From positions 62,001 through 126,000 of the forward strand of contig JANQGH010000026.1 in assembly GCA_028277405.1 (NCBI GenBank): a stretch of DNA of 64,000 nucleotides, given 5' to 3'. Below are positions 15,600 to 23,659 of the stretch, piece after piece. The number at the start of each line of letters is the position of its first letter. Position 1 is the first letter of the stretch. The position numbers and the translations under genes are program-made. Origin of the DNA: Alphaproteobacteria bacterium. Lineage in GTDB: Bacteria > Pseudomonadota > Alphaproteobacteria > DSM-16000 > Inquilinaceae. The notes beneath the pieces are model-generated. The model was not told the origin of the DNA. It saw only the letters and a list, made by a program, of their open reading frames with translations, and did no database searches.

Positions 15600-16105
15600 C
15601 CGACACGTCACCCCAGCCCGAGCGCCCGGACGAAAAGCCCCATCGACGGCGCCGCAAAGGGCGATGGAAGACGATCGCGCTGGTCGCGTCGTTGGCGCTC
15701 AACCTGTTCATTGTCGCATTCATTTTGGGGCAGGCGACCAGGGGCTACCTGGACGACGGCCGCCGGCCCTTCGACCGGGGCTCTCCACGCGTGGACTGGG
15801 GGCAGGTCGTCGACCATCTGCCGCGCGAGGCGCGCGACCAGGCCAGGGTCATTGTGCGGGAGAGCGGCGAAAGGATGCGGGTGATCCTGCCTGACCTGCA
15901 ACGCGCGCGCGATGCCGCCGGACGTGCGCTGCTGGCCGATCCTTACGATCAGGATGCGGCGCGCGCGGCGTTCGCCGAGGTGCGGCAGTACACCGATCAG
16001 GTGCAGGAGGTCATCCAGGAGGGGTTGCTGCAATTGGCGATCGAGCTGACGCCGGAGGAACGCCGCCGCCTGTTCGAGCGCCTGCCGCCACCGGTTAGGC
16101 CCTAG
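15596..16105 (+). CDS. Periplasmic heavy-metal-sensor-like (Metal_resist) membrane protein
   Basis: The 169-residue protein has an N-terminal cytoplasmic basic segment, a transmembrane anchor (about 24-46), and a helical periplasmic domain with several Arg/Glu-rich amphipathic helices. It ends in LTPEERRRLFERLPPPVRP. This organisation and the 'LTPEERRRLFERL' helix resemble the Metal_resist/CnrR-ZraP family, which senses metals or misfolded periplasmic proteins and signals to an ECF sigma factor. It is the third gene in a coupled cassette. No cysteine or histidine cluster indicates a specific metal; H74 is its only histidine outside the basic N-terminal segment. Confidence 0.65.
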   Translation: MTDTSPQPERPDEKPHRRRRKGRWKTIALVASLALNLFIVAFILGQATRGYLDDGRRPFDRGSPRVDWGQVVDHLPREARDQARVIVRESGERMRVILPDLQRARDAAGRALLADPYDQDAARAAFAEVRQYTDQVQEVIQEGLLQLAIELTPEERRRLFERLPPPVRP

Positions 16106-16175
16106 AGCCTCCACGCATCTTCCGGCTTGCCTTCGCGGCATTGGCCCGGCATTCCTGATCGGAGGAGGCTATTCG

Positions 16176-17243
16176 ATGAAATTCCTGTTCCAGGTCATGC
16201 CGGCGCGCGCCGTCTTCGGTGTTGGCGAGATCGGCCGTCTCGGCGATGAAATCGACCGTTTGGAGGCTGGCCGCGTCATGATCGCCTGCACGAAGGGCGC
16301 GACCGGTCGGCTGGGGCCGCTACGGCAGGCTCTTGGTGAGCGGCTGGTCGGCGTGTTCGACGGGGCCGAGCCGCATTGCCCCCAGCCGGTCGCCGAGGCC
16401 GCCTTGGAACGCTTCTCCGCCCTGGGGGCCGATGCGGTCGTCCCCTTTGGCGGCGGTTCGACGCTGGGTCTGGGCAAGATGATCACGGTGCGCACGGGCC
16501 GGCCCATGGTGGCCGTCCCGACAACCTATTCGGGCTCCGAGATGACGCCGATTTATGGCATGAAAATCGGTCAAGAGAAGCGCACGTGGCGCGACGCGGC
16601 CGCCCTGCCGAAGACGGTGATCTATGATCCCGCGCTTATGGTTGACCTGCCAGCGGGCCTGACCGCGACCACTGGCATGAACTGCCTCGCCCACGCGGTT
16701 GAGGCGCTTTATCCCAAGGAACCCAATCCGATCGCCGCTGACTTGGCGGAACGCTGCATCGAGGCGCTTTCGATCGGACTGCCCGGCAGTGTCGAGCGGC
16801 CGGATGACCTCAAGGCGCGTGAGCAGGCGCTTTATGGTGGCTTTCTTGGCGGCCTGCTGGTGACCATGGTCGGCATCGCGCTGCACCATCGCATCTGCCA
16901 CGTGCTGGGCGGCCATTTCGGCGTGCCCCATGGCGAATCGAACAGCGTGATCCTGCCCTACGTCGTCGCCTACAACGCCTCCGCGGCGCCGAACGCGATG
17001 GACGCCATCAAACGAGCACTAAGCGCCGAGGATGCCGCCGCCGGCATTTTCGACTTGGCCGGCCGCATCGGGGCCCCGCGAACCTTGCTAGAACTGGGAA
17101 TGCCCGCCGACGGCCTCGCGCACGCGGCGGAAGAGACGGTTGCGACTCTCGCCTACAACCCGCGAACCGTCTCTGTGCAAGAGATAACCGAGTTGCTGCA
17201 GGCGGCCCATGAGGGCCGCCCGCCGTCGGAGGGGATGATCTAG
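16176..17243 (+). CDS. Iron-containing alcohol dehydrogenase family, maleylacetate reductase-like
   Basis: The 355-residue enzyme belongs to the group III iron-containing dehydrogenases. The NAD(P)-binding GGGSTLGLGK is followed by AVPTTYSGSEMTPIYG. The metal-ligand region includes GMNCLAHAVEALY and HHRICHVLGGHFGVPHGESN with its conserved histidines. These segments are closest to maleylacetate reductases, which reduce maleylacetate to 3-oxoadipate in aromatic ring degradation. No aromatic dioxygenase or hydroxyquinol gene is nearby, so the true substrate remains open. A strong GGAGGAGG ribosome-binding site precedes the ATG. Confidence 0.8.
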   Translation: MKFLFQVMPARAVFGVGEIGRLGDEIDRLEAGRVMIACTKGATGRLGPLRQALGERLVGVFDGAEPHCPQPVAEAALERFSALGADAVVPFGGGSTLGLGKMITVRTGRPMVAVPTTYSGSEMTPIYGMKIGQEKRTWRDAAALPKTVIYDPALMVDLPAGLTATTGMNCLAHAVEALYPKEPNPIAADLAERCIEALSIGLPGSVERPDDLKAREQALYGGFLGGLLVTMVGIALHHRICHVLGGHFGVPHGESNSVILPYVVAYNASAAPNAMDAIKRALSAEDAAAGIFDLAGRIGAPRTLLELGMPADGLAHAAEETVATLAYNPRTVSVQEITELLQAAHEGRPPSEGMI

Positions 17244-17252
17244 ACCGGTTGC

Positions 17253-17585
17253 CTAGTTCGTCGGGTAGGTCGCGACGATGACCCGGTCGATCACGGAAAA
17301 CAGGTTCTCGCTCGGGTTCAGCGTGCAGGCGGCAACCGCCAGGACACCGACATCGTCGCCGAACTCACCCGGCAACGGCCATTCGACACCGCGATAGCTT
17401 GCCGAACGCTGGGCCAGATACTCACCCACCGCCTGACGATCCGCTGCCGGAAGGTCGTGGACGTCCTGGCACGACATGAACACGAGTTCCTCAAACACCA
17501 GATCAACGGCCGACGCCTGCTGCGATACGAACAATCCGGCGACCAACGCGGCGGCGCCCAGCCGCCAAGCTTGCCTAAAACCCAT
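17253..17585 (-). CDS. Small secreted protein, HdeA-like
   Basis: This 110-residue exported protein has a signal peptide of about 25 residues (ending QASA before VDLVFEELVF). Two cysteines, in MSCQDVHDLPAADRQ and AVAACTLNP, are spaced as in HdeA-type periplasmic acid-stress proteins, which have one disulfide and a short helical core. Similarity is limited to this pattern, so the assignment is tentative. I moved the start to the internal ATG at 17585 because GGAGGCAGG lies directly upstream of it. It converges with the maleylacetate-reductase-like gene. Confidence 0.55.
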   Translation of the reverse strand: MGFRQAWRLGAAALVAGLFVSQQASAVDLVFEELVFMSCQDVHDLPAADRQAVGEYLAQRSASYRGVEWPLPGEFGDDVGVLAVAACTLNPSENLFSVIDRVIVATYPTN

Positions 17586-17641
17586 GATCCTGCCTCCTAA
17601 AGCCAATGCTGTTTGCGACGTCGCACGACGCGGTGTTGTGA

Positions 17642-17857
17642 TCAGTTGTCGCCGGCCAGATCGCCGACAATGTATCCAGCGGCGCCGCCAATCAGGCCGG
17701 CACCGACCACCTGTCCGAACGATCCGCCGGTCACCAGCCCAACACCGGTACCCAGCGCCGCACCGGTAACGGCACCGGCGGTCTCATCGTTGGTTGACTG
17801 ACATGCCGCGACAAGCGTGACCGCCGCGCCAAGCGCACAGATTTGCAATATCTTCAT
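17642..17857 (-). CDS. Glycine-zipper lipoprotein
   Basis: This 71-residue protein has a lipoprotein signal (MKILQICALGAAVTLVAAC, lipobox LVAAC) and a short Ser/Thr linker. A glycine-zipper segment follows, with repeated G-x-x-x-G spacing (GAVTGAALGTGVGLVTGGSF and GAGLIGGAAGYIVGD). Such small lipoproteins associate with the outer membrane and may oligomerise through the glycine faces. The ATG at 17857 is favoured by the GGAGAGG upstream. No specific function is known. Confidence 0.75.
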   Translation of the reverse strand: MKILQICALGAAVTLVAACQSTNDETAGAVTGAALGTGVGLVTGGSFGQVVGAGLIGGAAGYIVGDLAGDN

Positions 17858-17944
17858 GATGGCCTCTCCAATTCCCCCGATTCCCACAGGAATCAACGTA
17901 AAGATGAACCAGCATAGCCGCAACGCAGCTCAGGCGAAACCCTT

Positions 17945-18205
17945 CTAACTTGCATCCGCCACCGGCTCGATCGTGCGCAAATAGGCCACCAGCGCCGCGA
18001 GGTCTTCCGGGGTCATGGTGGCGTGACAGCCATAACCCATGGGCGGAAACAGCGGCCGGCCGTCGCGACTGCCCCCCGCGGTGTCATCCTGTCCGGCCGC
18101 GCTTGCGGTCGCCATCGACGCGCCGATGGCGGGCAATGCGTAGGGCATGCGCGTCAAGGGTGATTCCCCTAGGTAGGCTGTTGTTTGCTTGCGGAACTGC
18201 GGCAA
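17945..18205 (-). pseudogene. Remnant of a cytochrome c C-terminal region
   Basis: The last 40 codons read DGRPLFPPMGYGCHATMTPE then DLAALVAYLRTIEP. This resembles the C-terminus of class I cytochromes c, where 'LYPAMPY...DEDLAALYAYL' carries the axial methionine. The haem-attachment CxxCH motif is absent, and the preceding 45 residues are of unclear origin, so no functional cytochrome could be made. It is most likely a decayed gene fragment. An alternative is a short secreted protein starting at an internal ATG (18148), but no convincing ribosome-binding site supports that. Confidence 0.45.
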
Positions 18206-18386
18206 CCCGCCACGGTCGCCCGGATGGTCGCGCCGATCAACCGGCCTGGATCGCGCCGTATTCCCCGTTTTTCGGGGCTATCGGGGTCAATCGGCCGTGT
18301 CGCCCTGTTGCCCGTTCTCAAGTGCGCGCGCGCCGCGTAGGATGCGCCGGCATTGCGCAGAGGCCGGTCGTCGAAAGAGGGGGAAA

Positions 18387-19292
18387 ATGACCTTAGTCGG
18401 ATTTGTTGGGCTCGGAAACATGGGCGGGCCGATGGCCGCCAATCTGGTCAAGGCGGGCCACAAGGTACGCGGCTACGACACGTCATCAGGAAGCTTGGAA
18501 CAGGCGGCGGGCACGGGCGTTGAGGCGTGCACATCGTTGGCGGAGGCGATCGAGGGCGCCGACACAATCTTCACCATGCTGCCGGCCGGCAAGGCGGTGC
18601 GGACGGTCTATCAAGGCACGGGGGGCGTGTTCGCCGCGGCAGCGGCGGGTGCGCTTTTGATCGACTGTTCCACCATTGACGTGGCCACCGCGCGGATCGT
18701 CGCCGACGGGGCCGAACGGGCCGGGCTCGATCTGTTGGACGCACCGGTATCCGGAGGTGTCGGGGGCGCGGAGGCGGGAACGCTGACATTCATGGTGGGC
18801 GGCCCGGCCGACGCATTCGATCGGGCGCGGCCGTTACTTTCCACGATGGGACGGACGATCGTGCACGCGGGACCGGCCGGGGCCGGACAGGCGGCGAAGA
18901 TCTGCAACAACATGGTCCTGGGCGTATCGATGATCGCCGTCTGTGAAGCGTTTGCGCTGGCAGATCGGCTCGGCCTCGATCGGCAGAAGCTGTTCGACAT
19001 CGCCTCGCAAAGCTCGGGCCAGTGCTGGTCGTTGACCAACTATTGTCCGGTGCCAGGCCCGGTGCCGGACTCACCGGCCAACCGCGACTACGCGCCCGGG
19101 TTCACCGCCGAGATGATGCTGAAGGATCTGCGTCTGGCGCAGGATGCGTCGAACGCGTCGGGCGCGGCGACCCCGATGGGTGCCGAGGCGGCGGCGCTCT
19201 ACGGGCTCTATTGCAATGGCGGCAACCAGCAACAGGATTTCTCAGCCATCTTCAAGATGCTGGCGGCCAATCACAAAGACAAGGCGCGTTAA
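18387..19292 (+). CDS. 3-hydroxyisobutyrate dehydrogenase family protein
   Basis: The 301-residue beta-hydroxyacid dehydrogenase has the nucleotide-binding FVGLGNMGGPMAANLVKAGH and the substrate motif DAPVSGGVGGAEAGTLTFMV. The catalytic-lysine segment is GAGQAAKICNNMVLG. In valine catabolism the enzyme oxidises 3-hydroxyisobutyrate to methylmalonate semialdehyde; related members act on tartronate semialdehyde or other 3-hydroxyacids. I chose the ATG at 18387, preceded by AGAGGGGGAAA, because an upstream in-frame start adds 66 unrelated residues. No other valine-degradation gene is adjacent, so mmsB identity is likely but not certain. Confidence 0.85.
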   Translation: MTLVGFVGLGNMGGPMAANLVKAGHKVRGYDTSSGSLEQAAGTGVEACTSLAEAIEGADTIFTMLPAGKAVRTVYQGTGGVFAAAAAGALLIDCSTIDVATARIVADGAERAGLDLLDAPVSGGVGGAEAGTLTFMVGGPADAFDRARPLLSTMGRTIVHAGPAGAGQAAKICNNMVLGVSMIAVCEAFALADRLGLDRQKLFDIASQSSGQCWSLTNYCPVPGPVPDSPANRDYAPGFTAEMMLKDLRLAQDASNASGAATPMGAEAAALYGLYCNGGNQQQDFSAIFKMLAANHKDKAR

Positions 19293-19353
19293 AGCAGATC
19301 GAGAGAACTCCAGGCCGGAAAGCGGCACGGAACTCTCTCGCCAATCTGCTTTA
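19290..19353 (+). terminator. Long imperfect inverted repeat covering the dehydrogenase stop codon
   Basis: The left arm (19290-19311, beginning with the TAA stop) contains AAAGCAGAT and GAGAGA. The right arm (19329-19353) contains TCTCTC and ATCTGCTTT in inverse order, with a small asymmetric bulge. The inner loop is about 17 bases. Such a structure would form in RNA of either strand. It probably terminates or stabilises the transcript, although no long T run follows. Confidence 0.5.
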
Positions 19354-19441
19354 GCTCGTTGACCGGGCCCGGATCGGACGAGTTCGGCTAAACGCCGTGC
19401 GACGCCGATCGTGGCCCGGTCCGATCGGCCGATGCCCGAAC

Positions 19442-19825
19442 CTACTTCCTGGATCTTGGCTGTTCGCCGCTTTGCCAGAAGCTGAGAAGAAAGCCGTCGG
19501 GGTCGTTGAAGTCCGCGGTCCAGCCGCCGGGTGCCTCGCTGACCGGCGTCACGATGGTCACGCCTTGTTCGGCCAGGGCCGCGACCATGTCGTCGATGCC
19601 GCCGTCGGCGAGCGAGAACACGAGCGCCGGCGTGGTCCCGCGTTTGGCGTCCATCTGAAAGAAGGAGATTTCCAGCCCCTGGTCCAAGGTCGCTGTCAGC
19701 CAAAACGGCTCGAACCCCTCTTGTCGTTCGATGTCCAGACCGAGGACATCTCGATAGAACGCCTCAGTCGCGGCGATGTCGGAGACGTAGAAAACGACGG
19801 CGGCGGTATGCGGTTTTGGGATCAT
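19442..19825 (-). CDS. VOC (glyoxalase/bleomycin-resistance) family protein
   Basis: This 127-residue single-domain protein has two beta-alpha-beta-beta-beta modules. Typical features are VVFYVSDIAATEAFYRDVLG at the start and DFNDPDGFLLSFWQ at the end, where the second metal ligand usually sits. The first-module metal histidine is not evident except for H6, so catalytic metal binding is uncertain. VOC proteins include lyases, dioxygenases and drug-binding proteins, and nothing in the context narrows this. It lies 40 bp downstream of the sigma-factor gene on the same strand. Confidence 0.75.
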   Translation of the reverse strand: MIPKPHTAAVVFYVSDIAATEAFYRDVLGLDIERQEGFEPFWLTATLDQGLEISFFQMDAKRGTTPALVFSLADGGIDDMVAALAEQGVTIVTPVSEAPGGWTADFNDPDGFLLSFWQSGEQPRSRK

Positions 19826-19865
19826 TTTTTGTCCTACTCAGGTGTGTGTTGCTGACTCCATCCTA

Positions 19866-20498
19866 CTATTGCCGCCGAGCCGGCTTTTGTGAGCGCCGGA
19901 CGATAAAAACGTGCCCATCTGGATCATGGGTGGCCAGATCGCCGCGCTGGGCGGCCAGATAAGAGCGTGCGTGACGGCGAATCTGCCCGTAGTTCAGATC
20001 GCCGCGCAATCCGACAAACTCCTCGAACCCCGGCGCGCCTAGCTGCGCAAGCGCCTTCTTCAGCGCCCGGATACGCTGGCGCAGGGCCGCGTCGGTGATG
20101 CCCAGCAGATAGGCGATTTCGATACGGCTGTGTCCCGAAAGAGCCAGCAACGCCAAGAGCCGCAACGATGGGGGCATGTCCGACGAAAGGACGAGGGCTT
20201 GCGCGTCCACATTCCGCACGGGTTGGTCCGATTGCTGCACATACCAAGACTTGTCACGTGCCATGGCCCGCGCCCGGGTCCGCGCATGGTGCCGCGCCTT
20301 GTTGCGCATGACGCCGCGCAGCCATCGAAGGGTCTTGAAGTCGGCGAAATCCCTGTTGCCAGTGCGAATGGCTTCAATGAGGGCCTCCTGCACCAGATCT
20401 TCGGCGTCACCAACGCACGGCGCCAACCGGCGCGCGTAGACGGCGAGCCCACGCAGCCCCTCCCGTTGCCGCGCTAGTGCGGACACAGATCCCGGCAA
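19866..20498 (-). CDS. ECF-like sigma factor with C-terminal extension
   Basis: The 210-residue protein has a sigma region 2 (about 12-80; VGDAEDLVQEALIEAIR, then LRWLRGVMRNKARHHARTR) and region 4 (about 105-155; LRLLALLALSGHSRIEIAYL, then LGITDAALRQRIRAL). A C-terminal extension ends in ATHDPDGHVFIVRRSQKPAR. That 'shDPDGHlf' tail occurs in a subgroup of alphaproteobacterial ECF sigma factors and may replace a separate anti-sigma factor. No anti-sigma gene is adjacent. Its start is 22 bp after the stop of a DegS-like protease gene, so the two are probably co-transcribed. Confidence 0.75.
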   Translation of the reverse strand: MPGSVSALARQREGLRGLAVYARRLAPCVGDAEDLVQEALIEAIRTGNRDFADFKTLRWLRGVMRNKARHHARTRARAMARDKSWYVQQSDQPVRNVDAQALVLSSDMPPSLRLLALLALSGHSRIEIAYLLGITDAALRQRIRALKKALAQLGAPGFEEFVGLRGDLNYGQIRRHARSYLAAQRGDLATHDPDGHVFIVRRSQKPARRQ

Positions 20499-20520
20499 CC
20501 TGCTGTCCTGCGGCTGCCAA

Positions 20521-21609
20521 TCATTGAGAGATATCGGTCACTTCAACGTCGACGCTGCGGCGCCGGCCGTCGCGAAGGATCGTCAGGTCCACCGAGTTGC
20601 CGATGCCCACGGTTTCGAGCTGGGCGACGAAATCAGACAGGTCCTGCACCGGCTGGCCGTTGGCCGCGATGATCACATCGCCGACCCGTCCACTCTGTCG
20701 GTCCATGGCGGTAAGGCCCGCGCGTGCCGCAGGCGTGCCCGGCACCGTGTTGGCGATGATCAGGCCGTTAACCCCCAGCCCGGCGCTCACCTCCTCGCTC
20801 AGCACCGAGATGCCGATGCCAAGCCGCGGTACGCGGCCATCGCGGATCAACTGCGGCACGATTTCGTTGACGATATCTACGGGCACGGAAAAGCCGATGC
20901 CGGCATAGCTGCCGGTATCGGTGATGATGGCGGTATTGACCCCGATCAGCCGGCCGGAGGTATCCAGCAGAGGGCCGCCGGAATTGCCCGGGTTGATCGC
21001 GGCATCGGTCTGGATCACGCCGCGAATCTCGCGTCCGGTTTCGGTCGGCAGGTCTCTGTCCAGCGCACTCACAATGCCGCTGGTGAGCGAGCGGTCGAGG
21101 CCAAACGGGTTGCCGATCGCAAACACGGTCTGCCCGACCTTCAAGTCTTCCGAACTGCCGATCGGCAAGGTCCGCAGGCCGACCGGGGCGTCGACGAGAC
21201 GCAAAACCGCCAAATCGTAGTCGGGGGCAGCCCCGACCAGCGTGGCGGTCATGGCGTCACCAGCGCCCAGGCGGACCAGGATGCGGCTGGCGTTCTGGAC
21301 GACGTGATAGTTCGTCACGACGTGGCCGGCCGCGTCCCAAACGATGCCGGACCCGGTGCCGGCAGCCGACCCGTGCGGGCCCACCCGGCCGTTCGTGGGC
21401 TGTTCGGAATAAACAAAGGCGACCGCTGGCGCCGAAGCCTCGAAGACCTCGATGGTGACCTGTTCGAAGTCCGACAAGTCGCCCCGCGGCACGACGATCC
21501 GAGGTTCGTCAGCAGCGAACAGGAACCAGCGGACATAGTCGGCGCCGATCCACAGCGTCGCCAGCACCAGCATCCAGATCAAGAACAGGCGTGTCAGGCG
21601 ATCGTTCAT
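20521..21609 (-). CDS. Membrane-anchored trypsin-like serine protease with one PDZ domain (DegS/HtrA type)
   Basis: The 362-residue protein is anchored by an N-terminal transmembrane helix (about 7-24) and exposes a protease domain to the periplasm. The catalytic triad is complete: H102 (TNYHVV), D132 (PDYDLAVLRL) and S210 (NPGNSGGPLL). A single PDZ domain (about 262-357) follows, as in DegS rather than the two-PDZ DegP. In enterobacteria DegS cuts an anti-sigma factor to release sigma-E. The sigma-like gene lies directly downstream here, but no RseA-like substrate is present. Its activating peptide and substrate are unknown. Confidence 0.9.
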   Translation of the reverse strand: MNDRLTRLFLIWMLVLATLWIGADYVRWFLFAADEPRIVVPRGDLSDFEQVTIEVFEASAPAVAFVYSEQPTNGRVGPHGSAAGTGSGIVWDAAGHVVTNYHVVQNASRILVRLGAGDAMTATLVGAAPDYDLAVLRLVDAPVGLRTLPIGSSEDLKVGQTVFAIGNPFGLDRSLTSGIVSALDRDLPTETGREIRGVIQTDAAINPGNSGGPLLDTSGRLIGVNTAIITDTGSYAGIGFSVPVDIVNEIVPQLIRDGRVPRLGIGISVLSEEVSAGLGVNGLIIANTVPGTPAARAGLTAMDRQSGRVGDVIIAANGQPVQDLSDFVAQLETVGIGNSVDLTILRDGRRRSVDVEVTDISQ

Positions 21610-21782
21610 CGCAACTCAATCGATCCTGGTTGCACCATCACCGTTCCGAAACCCGGCCCAACCGTGAATGCCGGCTGGAAGCGCCGGGATGCCAAGCGAA
21701 AAGATCATGAGTGAGACGAGGCGAGCCCTTTACTCCGTCCTTGGGATCTCTGGTTGCAGCCTTTGGATGTGCGCATCTTCTC

Positions 21783-23003
21783 CTAAAAGAACGCGTTGAG
21801 GCCCGTCTGTGCCCGGCCCAGGATCAAGGCATGAACATCGTGGGTGCCCTCATAGGTGTTGACGGCCTCCAAATTCATGACGTGGCGGATGACGTGGAAC
21901 TCATCCGCGACCCCGTTGCCGCCATGCATGTCGCGGGCGGTGCGTGCGATATCGAGCGCCTTGCCGCAATTGTTGCGCTTCATCAGCGAAATCGCCTCTG
22001 GCGGTGCCGTGCCTTGGTCCTTCATGCGGCCGAGGCGCAAGGCGCCGTTCAGGCCCAAGGTGATCTCCGTCTGCATATCGGCCAGCTTCTTTTGGATCAG
22101 CTGGGTCTGGGCCAGTGGCCGGCCGAACATGCTGCGGTCCAGCGTGTATTGCCGCGCGGCATGCCAGCAGAACTCCGCCGCGCCCATCGCGCCCCAGGAG
22201 ATGCCGTAGCGGGCATTGTTCAAGCAACTGAACGGGCCCTTCAGACCGGTCACCCCGGAAAGCAAATGGTCGTCCGGCACGAACACCTCGTCCATGACGA
22301 TCTCGCCCGTGACCGACGCGCGCAGCGAGAACTTACCCTCGATCTTCGGCGCGGTCAGACCCTCCATGCCCTTCTCAAGGATGAAGCCCCTGATAGAACC
22401 GCTGTCATCCTTCGCCCAGACAACGAACACGTCGGCGATGGTTGAGTTTGTGATCCAGATCTTCGTGCCGCTGAGCGTGTAGCCGCCATCGACCTTGCGC
22501 GCCCGCGTCTTCATGGCGCCGGGGTCGGACCCGGCGTCCGGCTCCGTCAGGCCAAAGCAACCGACCCATTCGCCGGTCGCCAGCTTCGGCAGGTATTTCT
22601 GACGCTGCTCCTCGCTGCCGAACGCGTAGATCGGATACATGACAAGCGAGGATTGCACCGACATGGCCGAGCGATAGCCGCTGTCGACCCGCTCCACCTC
22701 GCGCGCCACCAGCCCATAGCAGACATAGTTGACGCCGGCGCAGCCATAGCCGTCGATCGTTGAGCCGAGAAAGCCCAGCTCGCCCATTTCATTCATGATC
22801 TCCCGGTGGAAGATCTCGTGCCGATTGCCCTCCAGCACGCGCGGCATCAGCTTGTCCTGGCAGTAATCGCGGGCCGCGTCGCGCACCATCCGCTCTTCCT
22901 CGCTCAACTGCTCTTCCAGCATCAGCGGGTCCTGCCAGTCGAAGGACGGGCGCAGGTTGGCGGGCTTCTTTGGAGCGATCTCGGCGGCCGGTGCGGCGGT
23001 CAT
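21783..23003 (-). CDS. gcdH: Glutaryl-CoA dehydrogenase
   Basis: This FAD enzyme oxidatively decarboxylates glutaryl-CoA to crotonyl-CoA in lysine, tryptophan and aromatic degradation, passing electrons to ETF. The 406-residue protein carries segments characteristic of [21 protein letters not shown], which holds the arginine that binds the gamma-carboxylate, [20 protein letters not shown], and [10 protein letters not shown]. The catalytic base is the glutamate in [20 protein letters not shown]. Length agrees with the family. The ATG at 23003 is preceded by AGGAA. It is divergent from rpiB, and no transcriptional regulator is adjacent. Confidence 0.95.
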   Translation of the reverse strand: MTAAPAAEIAPKKPANLRPSFDWQDPLMLEEQLSEEERMVRDAARDYCQDKLMPRVLEGNRHEIFHREIMNEMGELGFLGSTIDGYGCAGVNYVCYGLVAREVERVDSGYRSAMSVQSSLVMYPIYAFGSEEQRQKYLPKLATGEWVGCFGLTEPDAGSDPGAMKTRARKVDGGYTLSGTKIWITNSTIADVFVVWAKDDSGSIRGFILEKGMEGLTAPKIEGKFSLRASVTGEIVMDEVFVPDDHLLSGVTGLKGPFSCLNNARYGISWGAMGAAEFCWHAARQYTLDRSMFGRPLAQTQLIQKKLADMQTEITLGLNGALRLGRMKDQGTAPPEAISLMKRNNCGKALDIARTARDMHGGNGVADEFHVIRHVMNLEAVNTYEGTHDVHALILGRAQTGLNAFF

Positions 23004-23192
23004 GGCGATTCCTGGTTCTTGGATTTTGCAGTGCACATTAAGTAGCGCGCCGTGCCCGCTTTGTCATGGTCGTTCACGGCAACCCCATTATCTGGGATTG
23101 GTGACAGGACACGAACAATATCTGGTGTGCAGCACTAGAAGTCTGTGCCAGAATGCGCCGCCGATTTCGCCGTCTTGGGGTCCTTATAAGCC

Positions 23193-23627
23193 ATGTCGAC
23201 TTTGCCCGTTGCGGTCGCCAGCGATCACGCCGGATTTGAGCTGAAGGAACTGCTGAAGTCTCACTTGCAAGAGCTGGGGCATGAGGTGCTCGATCTGGGC
23301 ACGAACAGCACGGCCTCTGTCGACTATCCCGATTTCGGCTTTGCGATGGGCGAAGCCCTGGACTCCGGGCTTGCCGAACGCGGCGTTATCATTTGCGGCA
23401 CCGGCATCGGCATTTCCATCGCGGCCAACCGGAACGGCGCGGTGCGCGCCGCCCTTTGCTACAACACCACCGCCGCACGGCTGGCCCGGCAGCACAATAA
23501 CGCAAACGTGCTTGCGCTGGGCGCAAGGCTGGTCGGCACGGAGGTCGCAAAGGACTGTCTTGAGGTCTTTCTTGCGACCGCGTACGAAGGCGGCCGCCAC
23601 GACCGACGCGTGGCCAAGCTGTCTTGA
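23193..23627 (+). CDS. rpiB: Ribose-5-phosphate isomerase B
   Basis: It interconverts ribose 5-phosphate and ribulose 5-phosphate in the pentose phosphate pathway. The 144-residue protein has the RpiB start ASDHAGFELKELLK and the active-site cysteine in GVIICGTGIGISIAANR. The LARQHNNANVLALGAR segment completes the signature. It is the first gene of the rpiB-glyA-nrdR-ribD block conserved in many alphaproteobacteria and lies 32 bp upstream of glyA. A member of the RpiB/LacAB family acting on another sugar phosphate is possible, but the context favours RpiB. Confidence 0.93.
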   Translation: MSTLPVAVASDHAGFELKELLKSHLQELGHEVLDLGTNSTASVDYPDFGFAMGEALDSGLAERGVIICGTGIGISIAANRNGAVRAALCYNTTAARLARQHNNANVLALGARLVGTEVAKDCLEVFLATAYEGGRHDRRVAKLS

Positions 23628-23659
23628 ACCGAAGCACTTTTGCTTGAGGGAGTGAGCCC

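Noticed and set aside
18263..18277. CCCCG-TTTTT-CGGGG as a terminator
   Set aside because: Short 5-bp stem without a T run after it, and about 60 bp after the nearest frame end; not strong enough to call.
20524..21714. Plus-strand frame opposite the protease gene (396 codons)
   Set aside because: Antisense to a complete catalytic triad and PDZ domain; composition is that of a shadow frame.
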